In this document: piece after piece, positions 35,353 to 43,382 of the stretch
Numbering within the stretch: position 1 is the stretch's first letter
Layout of the letters: each line of letters begins with the position of its first letter
Assembly (NCBI GenBank): GCA_002239065.1
Contig: MPNO01000002.1
Span: 62,001-126,000, forward strand
DNA: 64,000 nucleotides
Origin: Defluviicoccus sp. bin129
Lineage (GTDB): Bacteria; Pseudomonadota; Alphaproteobacteria; MPNO01
Reading direction: 5' to 3'
Position numbers and translations under genes: made by a program
The notes under the pieces: model-generated
Told to the model about the DNA's origin: nothing
The model's input: the letters and a program-made list of their open reading frames with translations, nothing else
Databases searched by the model: none

Positions 35353-37920
35353 ATGCCCAACGTCGTCGACGTCCTGATCACCTGGACGCCCTATCTGGCG
35401 GTCGGATTCGGCTGGAACATTCTGGTTTCGCTGGTCGCGATGGCGATCGGCACGGCGTTCGGGATAGCGCTCGCGGCGATGCGGGGAGGCCGCGTTCGCC
35501 GCGTGAGCCAGGGCGCCGGTGCGCTGACGATGCTGGCGGCCAGCGCGCCGACCTTCGTCATGCTGTTCTACCTCGCCTACATGGTCCCGGGGAGTTTCGC
35601 GATCCTCGGCATGACGGTCATCGTGCCGGTGTGGCTCAAGGCGTCGCTGGCGCTGTCGATCGCGGTCGCGGGATTCGTCTCGGACAACGCGTTTGCCGCG
35701 CTGCGGCATCTGAGACGCGGCCAGACCACCGAGGCGCTGCTGTTCCTGCCGTCATGGACGAATTACTTCCTGATCATCGTGATGGCTTCGGCCACGGCCT
35801 CCGTCATCGGCGTACCCGAGATGGTCTTCCGGGTCGACACGGTGATCGCGGCGCTCGGCCAGCCGCAACTCTCGTTCTGGATCTACCTCTACGCGATGGG
35901 CTGGTTCCTCGCCTTCGCCGGCGTGGTCGCCCTGGTGATGCGGTTTGCCCATGTCCGACGCCGCGATGCGAGCAACAGCCTGTCCCGGCATCTGATCATG
36001 ATCGTCACCGCATCGGTGGGCCTCGCCATAATCAGCGTGGCGGTGGCGTTGGGACTGCTGGCGCGCAACACGCTGATCGACCAGGCGGAAAACCAGGCCC
36101 GGATGGTCGCCGGGCTGATCGCGAGCGAAGCCAACCGGGTCGGTCTGATCTCAGACGAGATCGACCGCGTGATCCTCTCGGAGAACGAGGCGCAGGCCAT
36201 AGCGATGGCCCATCTCGCCGACGTTCTCGGGGATGACGACCGGGCGCTCGCCGTCGAGATCGCGGAAATCACGGCCAACAGCGTCGTCGACGATGTCTGG
36301 GTGCTCGACGACAAGGGCATGCCGTCGGCACGCGCTATCGAGGGGCTTGGCCATGCCGGCGCCGACATGGCGCTTGGCGATATCGACGGCCCGGTCCTCC
36401 AGACCCTGCTCTCGGGACGGCGCTACTCCGTCTCGTTCCGATCCGTGCCGAAGGACGGTTTGGAACTGCCGCTGCGCTATGTCGGGGTGCGCTCGCGCCA
36501 GGGCAGGTCCGTTCTGGTCGGCAGCCTTGCGAACAAGACAACAGGGCTGCGCACGACCATCGGCCTCGCCGCGGCGCTCGACTCGCTGGCCGCCCAGCCC
36601 GGCATACGGGCGATATGGGTGGTGGACGATTCGCTCAAGGTCACCGCCGCGGTCGCGGCGGGCGCCTTGCGGGACGCGGCACAGCCCGCCTTCGGATCGT
36701 CCGACAAGTCGCTCGCGAGCCGGGCCGTCCGAGGGGCCGCGCAATCGTTTCTCAGCGACCGCGCACTGCATGTCGCGGCGCCGATTCTCGATCGCGGCGG
36801 CGTCGCCACCGGGGTTGCCGTCATCCACATGCCGCGCGACCATCTGGACGGGCTGCTGGGCGATTACATCGATTTCGGGCTTGCCATCTCCCTGGCCGCG
36901 TTCCTGATCGGGGCGGTGACAGCGACCCTGTCGGCCCGCCGTATCACACGACCGGTCACGGCGCTGACACAGGCCGCGGGGGAAATGGACCAGGGGAGTT
37001 TCCAGCCCGATTCGCTCGATCGCTACCGCGAGCGGCGCGACGAGCTGGGGCGGCTGATCCACACCTTCCAGACCATGGCGCGCGAGGTCCAGGCCCGGCG
37101 GGAGCATTTGGAGGCCCTGGTCGCCGAGCGCACGCTCGACCTCGCGAACAAGAATGCGCTGCTCGACGAGGCGAACCGGCGCATGGAAGAAGAGCTCGCG
37201 GTCGCGCATTCCCTGCAACACGCGATCCTGCCCAAGACCCTGCCGCCCGATACCGCCTATTCGGGCGACGCGATGATGACGCCGGCGCGCGAGATGGCGG
37301 GCGATTTCTACGACTATTTCGCCTTGCCGGACGGCCGGCTGGGACTGGTGATCGCCGATGTCTCCGGCAAGGGCGTGGCCGCGGCGTTCTTCATGGCGAT
37401 TACGCGGACGGTCATGCGCGCCACGGCCCAGGAGATCCGTCAGGCCGGCGCCTGCATGCGCGTGGTCAACGACAGGATCTCCTCCGAGAACCCGCACGAC
37501 CTGTTCGTGACCCTCTTCTACGGCATCCTGGACCCGGCGACGGGAACGCTCACCTACGCCAATGCCGGTCACAACGCGCCCTTCCTGATCCGAAACGACG
37601 ACGCTATCGAGACGGTGCCGATGACCGGCGGCGTGGCCGTCGGCGTCCTGCCGGATCTGGACTACGAGGAGAAGGCGGTGACGCTCGGCGTGGGCGATAC
37701 GCTGTTCCTCTATACCGACGGAATTTCGGAGGCGATGAACACCCTGGGCGAAACCTTCGACGAGCGCCGCATCGAGGACGCGCTTTCGATCGGTCCGGGA
37801 GCGCCGGTGGACACGGTGATCGGAAACGTCACCCTGGCCGTCGGCGAGTTCGTCGGCGACGCCGAGCAGTCGGACGACATCACCTGCCTCGTGCTGCGGT
37901 ACAACGGCAAGGAACCGTGA
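35353..37920 (+). CDS. ABC permease-sensor-HAMP-PP2C phosphatase fusion (RsbU/SpoIIE-like)
   Basis: An 855-residue multi-domain protein. Residues about 10-200 are an amino-acid ABC permease ending with SVIGVPEMV. Residues 213-236 are a further membrane helix and about 238-503 a periplasmic sensor-like region. A helix at 505-526, a HAMP domain (about 527-580) and a coiled coil (about 575-620) follow. Residues about 640-853 are a PP2C phosphatase with metal-binding Asp651 (AGDFYDY), Asp669 (ADVSGKG), Asp789 (YTDGISEA) and Asp841/842 (SDDITCL). In the permease the EAA loop is missing: the GQTTEA segment runs directly into the helix before SVIGVPE. The phosphatase should dephosphorylate a STAS antagonist. 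It starts two bases after the previous gene. Coding quality is uniform across the junctions, so the fusion looks genuine. Confidence 0.9.
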   Translation: MPNVVDVLITWTPYLAVGFGWNILVSLVAMAIGTAFGIALAAMRGGRVRRVSQGAGALTMLAASAPTFVMLFYLAYMVPGSFAILGMTVIVPVWLKASLALSIAVAGFVSDNAFAALRHLRRGQTTEALLFLPSWTNYFLIIVMASATASVIGVPEMVFRVDTVIAALGQPQLSFWIYLYAMGWFLAFAGVVALVMRFAHVRRRDASNSLSRHLIMIVTASVGLAIISVAVALGLLARNTLIDQAENQARMVAGLIASEANRVGLISDEIDRVILSENEAQAIAMAHLADVLGDDDRALAVEIAEITANSVVDDVWVLDDKGMPSARAIEGLGHAGADMALGDIDGPVLQTLLSGRRYSVSFRSVPKDGLELPLRYVGVRSRQGRSVLVGSLANKTTGLRTTIGLAAALDSLAAQPGIRAIWVVDDSLKVTAAVAAGALRDAAQPAFGSSDKSLASRAVRGAAQSFLSDRALHVAAPILDRGGVATGVAVIHMPRDHLDGLLGDYIDFGLAISLAAFLIGAVTATLSARRITRPVTALTQAAGEMDQGSFQPDSLDRYRERRDELGRLIHTFQTMAREVQARREHLEALVAERTLDLANKNALLDEANRRMEEELAVAHSLQHAILPKTLPPDTAYSGDAMMTPAREMAGDFYDYFALPDGRLGLVIADVSGKGVAAAFFMAITRTVMRATAQEIRQAGACMRVVNDRISSENPHDLFVTLFYGILDPATGTLTYANAGHNAPFLIRNDDAIETVPMTGGVAVGVLPDLDYEEKAVTLGVGDTLFLYTDGISEAMNTLGETFDERRIEDALSIGPGAPVDTVIGNVTLAVGEFVGDAEQSDDITCLVLRYNGKEP

Positions 37921-37953
37921 GCACCGGGCGCGCCCGTCCTTCCTCCGGCGGTT

Positions 37954-38358
37954 TCAGGTGCGTTTGGTCAAGGTCACGATATTGCGCCCGTCGCTGCGGC
38001 GATAGGCGAACCCGTCCATCAATACGCGGACGAAGTGAACGCCGAGCCCACCGATGGGGCGGTGTTCGATCGGTGCGTCGGTATCGGGATGAGGCGCCCG
38101 GGTCGGGTCGTACGGCCTGGCGTCGTCCTCGAGCTCGATCACGAGCACGCCGTCCTCCACGCGGACGGTCATTTCGATCCGGTGCTGTTCGCCGTCGTCG
38201 TAGCCGTAGCTGATCGTGTTGGTCAGGAGCTCGTCGACCGACACGTTGATGGCGAAGGCGATATCGGGCGACACGCCGTGCTCGGCGCAAAACGCGTCGA
38301 CTCTCTCGGCGGCGGCAGCAAGTTCTCGCAAGTCATTGATCAGTGAGAACTGGAGCAC
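37954..38358 (-). CDS. RsbW-like anti-sigma factor / serine kinase
   Basis: About 134 residues of a GHKL-type ATPase domain. The N-box is in INVSVDELLTNTISYGY (E43, N47), the Asp of the next box is in LEDDARPYDP, and the G-box is GGLGVHFVRVLMD. This matches single-domain RsbW/SpoIIAB kinases that bind a sigma factor or another target and phosphorylate a STAS antagonist. The frame is open to 38562, but the extra part is AT-richer and looks non-coding. I take the GTG at 38358, whose ribosome binding site is poor. It is convergent with the permease-phosphatase gene across 33 bases. Confidence 0.85.
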   Translation of the reverse strand: MLQFSLINDLRELAAAAERVDAFCAEHGVSPDIAFAINVSVDELLTNTISYGYDDGEQHRIEMTVRVEDGVLVIELEDDARPYDPTRAPHPDTDAPIEHRPIGGLGVHFVRVLMDGFAYRRSDGRNIVTLTKRT

Positions 38359-38608
38359 GGCGGGTTCGAAATGCCTTTCTTGAAAAATCGCGCGGCACTG
38401 CGGTCGCTTCTTCCATGTCTGCGCAACGACTTCGGCACCGGAAACTGCAATGGAGCTTTCACCCCAATAGTTTTGCGTTTTCGTCGAACAGGTCAAATGA
38501 AATGAACCACGATCCGCGCCGCCGCGGGTCGAACGGTTTTTCTTGGTGATCCTTGCGCGCATGCATTAGCTTTCGGTACCCGGAAATGGCTCTCGCGGAA
38601 GGACGGTC

Positions 38609-40705
38609 ATGGCAATCACGCACTCCACGCACGAGGCTCCGACACAGGAGGTGGCGCTGCCGCCGGCCCTGGCGAGGATCAACAGCAATGTGCTGGACGA
38701 CTCGATCCTGAAGAAGCTGGTCGATCCGGACGTCTACTTCGCGCTCGCCCAGTGCCGCGCGACGGGCGTGCCGATGGATCGGGACTTCGCCGACGCGCTG
38801 GCCAAGTCGATCCGGGAATGGGCGCAGTCGAAGGGCTGCATCGGCTATTCGCACTGGTTCTCGCCGATGCGGGGTGCGATCCACGGCGAAAAGCTGGAAA
38901 CCTTCGTCGGGGTGGATTTCGCCACCGATCGCCTGATCATCAACTTGACGGGCTCGGAGCTGTTCCAGACCGAGACCGACGGCTCCTCCTTCCCCAATGG
39001 CGGGCTGCGCGACACCCATCGGGCGGCGGCCTATATCGGCTGGGACACCGGATCGCCGCCCTTCGTCTACCGCCAGACGCTCTATATCCCGTCCGCCTTC
39101 GTGACCTGGAACGGCGAGGCCCTCGACCAGAAGACCCCCCTGCTGCGCGCCGACATGGCGGTCAACGAACAAAGCGTGCGGCTGCTCTCGCTGCTCGGGG
39201 ACAGCGCGACCAGGGAGGTGGTGTGCAATGTGGGCTGGGAACAGGAATTCTTCCTGATCGACCGGGAGAAGTATCTGGCGCGGCCCGACCTGGTGGCGGC
39301 GGGGCGCACGCTGCTGGGTGCGGCGCCGCTGCGCGGCCAGGAGATGGACGGCAACTATTTCTCCAAGCTGTCGCCCCGGGTGAACCGCTACGTGGCGGAG
39401 GCGCGCGACAAGATGTGGGAGCTCGGGATCTCGATCCATTGCACCCACAACGAGGTCGCCCCCGCGCAGCACGAGATCTCGCCGGTCTTCGGCCTCGCGA
39501 ACCTCGCGGCGGATACCAACGTGCTCGCCATGGACGTGCTTCGCGACCTCGCCTTCGACCACGGCTTCACGATCCTGTTCCACGAGAAGCCCTTCGCCGG
39601 GATCAACGGCACCGGCAAGCACAACAACTGGGGGCTCAACACCGACACCGGCGCCAACCTGTTCGTACCGGGGGAGACCGAGGAGGAGAACCGGCGTTTC
39701 ATCGCCTTCGTCGCGGCGCTGCTGCGCGGCGTCAACCTGCACGGCGACCTGCTGCGCTGCGGCGTGTCGACCGCGGGCAACGATCACCGGCTGGGCGCGC
39801 AGGAGGCGCCGCCCGCGATCCTCACCCTCCATCTGGGCGAGCGCCTGGAAGCCCATGTCAAGGCGGTCGCCGAGGGCGGCGACTTCGCGGGTTACGGAAC
39901 CTCGCGCAAGGAGATCGAGATCGTGGCCCCGGTCGCCGATGTGCGGGCCAATCTGGAGGACCGCAACCGCACCGCGCCGTTCCCGTGGTGCAGCAACCGC
40001 TTCGAGTTCCGCGCCGTGGGCGGCAACCAGCATATCGCGTTCCCGCTGACCATGGTGAACGCGGCGCTGGCGGACAGCCTGAAGCACATGTGCGACGAGG
40101 TCGACGCCGGCAAATCCGTCGATCAGGTGATTCGCGAGACCATCCAGGAGCACCAGGGCGCCCTGTTCAGCGGAGACGGCTACTCCGACGCTCTCTACGA
40201 GCACGCCGAGAAGCACGGCCTGATCCACCTCAGGAGCAGCCCGGAAGCCTACGAAACCCTGACGGCCGACAAGAACGTCAAGCTGATGGGCGAGCTCGGC
40301 ATCCTCAACGAGCACGAGCTAGCGGCGCGCCAGAGCGTCCTGCAGGAGGCCTACGCCACCGAGCTCCACATCGAGGCGCGGGCGCTGCTGCGGATCCTCA
40401 GGACCCAGATCCTGCCGGTCGCCATCGAGGATACCCGCGCCGACCGCGACTCCGGGTTCCAGTCGCCGATGTTCGACGAAAAGCGGAAGCTCGTCGAAGA
40501 TCTCCTTTCGGAAATCGAAAAGCTCGCCGACACCTTCGAGTCCTTCCCGCACGACGATCCCGGACAGGCCGCGTCCTATGCGCACGAGACCCTGAAACCG
40601 CGCATGCAATCCGCGCGCGACGTGGCGGACCGGCTGGAACTCCTGGTGGATGGCCGCGCATGGCCGTTTCCGACCTATTCGGAGGTCCTGCACCATCATC
40701 AGTAG
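38609..40705 (+). CDS. glnN: Glutamine synthetase type III
   Basis: A 698-residue GSIII enzyme, clearly longer than type I (about 470). Typical elements are GWEQEFFLIDREKY, CTHNEVAPAQHEISP, GINGTGKHNNWGLNTDTGAN and FRAVGGNQHIAFP. It joins ammonia and glutamate with ATP. Type III enzymes are not regulated by adenylylation and are often nitrogen-starvation induced. The ATG at 38609 follows GGAAGGA. Its neighbours are amtB and the sensory cluster, so the locus groups ammonium uptake, assimilation and a signalling system. Confidence 0.95.
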   Translation: MAITHSTHEAPTQEVALPPALARINSNVLDDSILKKLVDPDVYFALAQCRATGVPMDRDFADALAKSIREWAQSKGCIGYSHWFSPMRGAIHGEKLETFVGVDFATDRLIINLTGSELFQTETDGSSFPNGGLRDTHRAAAYIGWDTGSPPFVYRQTLYIPSAFVTWNGEALDQKTPLLRADMAVNEQSVRLLSLLGDSATREVVCNVGWEQEFFLIDREKYLARPDLVAAGRTLLGAAPLRGQEMDGNYFSKLSPRVNRYVAEARDKMWELGISIHCTHNEVAPAQHEISPVFGLANLAADTNVLAMDVLRDLAFDHGFTILFHEKPFAGINGTGKHNNWGLNTDTGANLFVPGETEEENRRFIAFVAALLRGVNLHGDLLRCGVSTAGNDHRLGAQEAPPAILTLHLGERLEAHVKAVAEGGDFAGYGTSRKEIEIVAPVADVRANLEDRNRTAPFPWCSNRFEFRAVGGNQHIAFPLTMVNAALADSLKHMCDEVDAGKSVDQVIRETIQEHQGALFSGDGYSDALYEHAEKHGLIHLRSSPEAYETLTADKNVKLMGELGILNEHELAARQSVLQEAYATELHIEARALLRILRTQILPVAIEDTRADRDSGFQSPMFDEKRKLVEDLLSEIEKLADTFESFPHDDPGQAASYAHETLKPRMQSARDVADRLELLVDGRAWPFPTYSEVLHHHQ

Positions 40706-40768
40706 GTCGCGCCGCGGCAGCCGGGCTCGCTGTCTCCGCCGCCGGGGTTCTGCTATAGCTCGCCCGAC

Positions 40769-40845
40769 GCGCCCGTAGCTCAGCAGGATAGAGCACGAGA
40801 TTCCTAATCTCGGGGTCGCAGGTTCGAATCCTGCCGGGCGCGCCA
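40769..40845 (+). tRNA. tRNA-Arg (anticodon CCT)
   Basis: A complete 77-base cloverleaf with CCA encoded. The acceptor stem GCGCCCG pairs with CGGGCGC, the anticodon stem CGAGA/TCTCG encloses the loop TTCCTAA with CCT at 40803-40805, and the T arm is GCAGG-TTCGAAT-CCTGC. A -10-like TATAGC lies at 40754-40759, with no good -35. The 3' end is three bases from the stop codon of the convergent epimerase gene. Confidence 0.97.
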
Positions 40846-40848
40846 CGT

Positions 40849-41826
40849 TCAGATGCCGTGGTAGCTCCTGAACCACGCGACGAAGCGCGGGACGCCCGCG
40901 TCGATCGGCGTGGCGGGCGCGAAGCCGAGGTCGCGGCGGGTCGCCGAGATATCGGCCCAGGTCTCCTTGACGTCGCCCGGCTGCAGCGGCTGGAAATCGA
41001 TCTCCGCCCTGCGGCCGAGGCTTTCCTCCAGCACCGCGATCAGGCGCATCAGCGGCTCGGGGCGGTCGTTGCCGAGATTGTAGAGCCGGTGCGGCGCGCC
41101 GTTCGCCGCATCCGGGGGGGTGTCGAGCGCGGCGGCGACGCCCGGGACGATGTCGTCGATATAGGTGAAGTCGCGCTTCATGTCGCCGTCGTTGAACACC
41201 GCGATCGGCCGGCCTTCGAGGATCGCCCGGGTGAACTTGTAGAGCGCCATGTCGGGGCGGCCCCACGGCCCGTAGACGGTGAAGAAGCGGAGACCGGTCT
41301 GCGGGATGCGGTAGAGATGGCTGTAGCAGTAGCTCATATGCTCGTTCGCCCGCTTGGTCGCGGCGTAGAGCGAGACCGGCGAATCGGTCCGGTCCCCGAC
41401 CGCGAAGGGCAGCCTGGAGTTGCCGCCATAGACCGAGCTCGAGCTGGCATAGACGAGATGCCGGAGCCGCGGCAGATGGCGGCAGAATTCGAGCACCGTC
41501 GCGTGGCCGACGAGGTTGGACTCGACATAGGCGAACGGGCGTTCGCGCGAATGGCGCACGCCGGCCTGCGCGGCGAGATGCACCACACGGTCGATGTCCG
41601 CCACCCCGCCGAGCGCGGCCGAGGCGGCATCCCGGTCGGCGAGGTCACATCTGAGCAGGCTGAAGCGGTCATAGCGCTCGAGCCGGGCGATGCGGGCTTC
41701 CTTGAGCCCGACATCGTAGTAGTCGGTGACCGCGTCCAGCCCGACCACGGTTTCCCCGCGCTCGAGCAGGAACGCGCTCAAATGGTAGCCGATGAACCCC
41801 GCCGCGCCGGTGACCAGGACCGTCAC
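40849..41826 (-). CDS. NAD-dependent epimerase, UDP-glucuronate 4-epimerase-like
   Basis: A 325-residue extended SDR. The NAD motif is TGAAGFIGYH, the characteristic YYDVGLKEARIARL follows, and the catalytic pair is in SLYAATKRANE. The pattern fits UDP-glucuronate 4-epimerases that supply UDP-galacturonate for surface polysaccharides. The start is GTG at 41826, overlapping the ligase stop (GTGA). Its place at the end of a molybdoenzyme/ligase unit is not explained by its predicted role. Confidence 0.9.
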   Translation of the reverse strand: MTVLVTGAAGFIGYHLSAFLLERGETVVGLDAVTDYYDVGLKEARIARLERYDRFSLLRCDLADRDAASAALGGVADIDRVVHLAAQAGVRHSRERPFAYVESNLVGHATVLEFCRHLPRLRHLVYASSSSVYGGNSRLPFAVGDRTDSPVSLYAATKRANEHMSYCYSHLYRIPQTGLRFFTVYGPWGRPDMALYKFTRAILEGRPIAVFNDGDMKRDFTYIDDIVPGVAAALDTPPDAANGAPHRLYNLGNDRPEPLMRLIAVLEESLGRRAEIDFQPLQPGDVKETWADISATRRDLGFAPATPIDAGVPRFVAWFRSYHGI

Positions 41827-43382
41827 GGCCCCTCGCCCCCGGCGATCAGGGCGAGCAGGCGCTCGCGCACCGCCCTGCGGTCGATCTTTCCGGTGCCGCC
41901 GACCGGCAGCGCATCGACCGCGAAGATGCGCCGGGGATGGGCGTAGGCCGGGCCGCGTTCCAGCGCGAACGCCTTGAGCGCCGTCTCGTCCGCCTCCCGG
42001 TCGGGGCGCAGCGTGACCAGCGCCGCCGGCGCCAGGTCCTTGAGCGCGTGCGGCACCGGCGCGACCACGGCGTCGATCACCGCGGGGTGCTGCACCAGCA
42101 GGAGCTCGACCTCCTTGGGGTTGATGTTCTCGCCGCCGCAGGAGAACTGGTCGTCGGTCCGGCCCTGGAAGTAGAAGAACCCCTCGGCGTCGCGGCGGAA
42201 CAAATCGCCGGTGCGCAGCCAGCCCTCGCGGATGCGTTCGACGTCGAGATCGGGGCGGTTGTTGTAGCCGGCGAGCACCGCGGGCGAGCGCACCCAGAGC
42301 TCTCCTTCCGCCGCTTCCGCGCCGGACCCGTCGACCAGCCGGATCCCGATCTCGGGCGCGGCGAGCCCGCAGCTGCCGCGCGGGGCGGGTCTTCCGTCCA
42401 CCGCCTCGCGCAGCGGCCCGCCGCCTTCCGTCAAGCCATACGCCTCGATCACCGTCGCCCGGAAGGCCCGCTCCACGGCGGCGATCAGCTCCGCGCCGAC
42501 CACCGCCGAGCCCATCTCCAGCACCTCCAGGGCGGAGAAATCGAGGCTTTCGATCAGCGCCGGCTCGGCCAGCATCATGCGGTACATGGCGGGCACCCCG
42601 CCGGCCTCGGTGCAGCGATACGCGCTGAGCGCAAGGAGGAAATCCCGCGGCTCGAAACGCGGCAACACGACCACCGAAGCCCCGACATGGAGCTTGGGTT
42701 TCACCGACACCCGCATCGCGTTCTTGTGGTAGAGCGGACCGGCGATCAGCGCCCGGTCGTCCGGCGCGGCGGGCCAGTGGCGTTGCGCCGAGCGGATCGC
42801 CCAGAGCATGCCGTCATGGGCCAGCAGCACGCCCTTGGGACGGCCGGTGGAGCCCGAGGTGTAGGGCAGGAAGGCGACCTGCCGGGGCGCGATGGGCGGC
42901 GGGGCGAACCCTGCCCCGTCCGCATCGGCGAGCGCGGATTCGTAATCCTCCCACCCTTCCGGGGCGGGCGCGGTCGCGAGTCGCGGCGCGAGTCCGGCGG
43001 CTTCGCAGATCGCCTCGATCTCGGCATGCGCGCCGGGCGAGACGATGGCCGCCTTGCAGGCGGCGTCGTCCACCACGAAGCGGATGGTGTCCGCGCCGAG
43101 CCTGATATTGAGCGGCACCGGCACCAGCCCGGCCCGCATCGCGCCGAAGAACGCCTCGACGAACTCGAACCGGTTGGCCATGGCGAGCAACACGCGCTCG
43201 CCCGGCGCGAGACCGCGCGCGCAAAGCGCGGCGGCGACGCGGTCCATGCGCGAGTCCAGCTCGCCATGCGCGATTTCCCGGGCCGGCATGCGCGACAGAT
43301 CGACGATCGCCGTGCGGTCGCCATGCGCCGCCGCCGCGTCGCGGTTGAAATAGCCGAGATTGGCGTCGCGGGGATCCGCCAT
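41823..43382 (-). CDS. AMP-dependent acyl-CoA synthetase-like ligase
   Basis: A 519-residue ANL-superfamily enzyme. The P-loop-like motif is YTSGSTGRPKGV, then IEAYGLTEGGG, the hinge GWLRTGDLFRRD and the catalytic Lys in GGTGKIDRRAV. It activates a carboxylic acid as acyl-AMP and then acyl-CoA. The substrate is unknown. It sits between molybdopterin hydroxylase subunits and the epimerase, with 1-4-base overlaps on both sides. A route in which an aromatic or heterocyclic acid is CoA-activated and hydroxylated is one plausible reading. Confidence 0.88.
   Translation of the reverse strand: MADPRDANLGYFNRDAAAAHGDRTAIVDLSRMPAREIAHGELDSRMDRVAAALCARGLAPGERVLLAMANRFEFVEAFFGAMRAGLVPVPLNIRLGADTIRFVVDDAACKAAIVSPGAHAEIEAICEAAGLAPRLATAPAPEGWEDYESALADADGAGFAPPPIAPRQVAFLPYTSGSTGRPKGVLLAHDGMLWAIRSAQRHWPAAPDDRALIAGPLYHKNAMRVSVKPKLHVGASVVVLPRFEPRDFLLALSAYRCTEAGGVPAMYRMMLAEPALIESLDFSALEVLEMGSAVVGAELIAAVERAFRATVIEAYGLTEGGGPLREAVDGRPAPRGSCGLAAPEIGIRLVDGSGAEAAEGELWVRSPAVLAGYNNRPDLDVERIREGWLRTGDLFRRDAEGFFYFQGRTDDQFSCGGENINPKEVELLLVQHPAVIDAVVAPVPHALKDLAPAALVTLRPDREADETALKAFALERGPAYAHPRRIFAVDALPVGGTGKIDRRAVRERLLALIAGGEGP

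Noticed and set aside
38393-38408. Sigma-54-like -24/-12 element before glnN (GGCAC with GC 10 bases on)
   Set aside because: GG and GC spacing fits, but several consensus positions differ and the site is about 200 bases upstream of the start. Not strong enough to list as a promoter.
38359-38562. N-terminal extension of the RsbW-like protein
   Set aside because: The frame is open but the base composition is AT-richer, no conserved feature appears, and the ATPase domain starts at about 38358. It is more likely promoter and leader.
40700-40850. tRNA as integration site of a genomic island
   Set aside because: No integrase gene and no repeat of the tRNA 3' end was noticed nearby; the flanks are ordinary genes.
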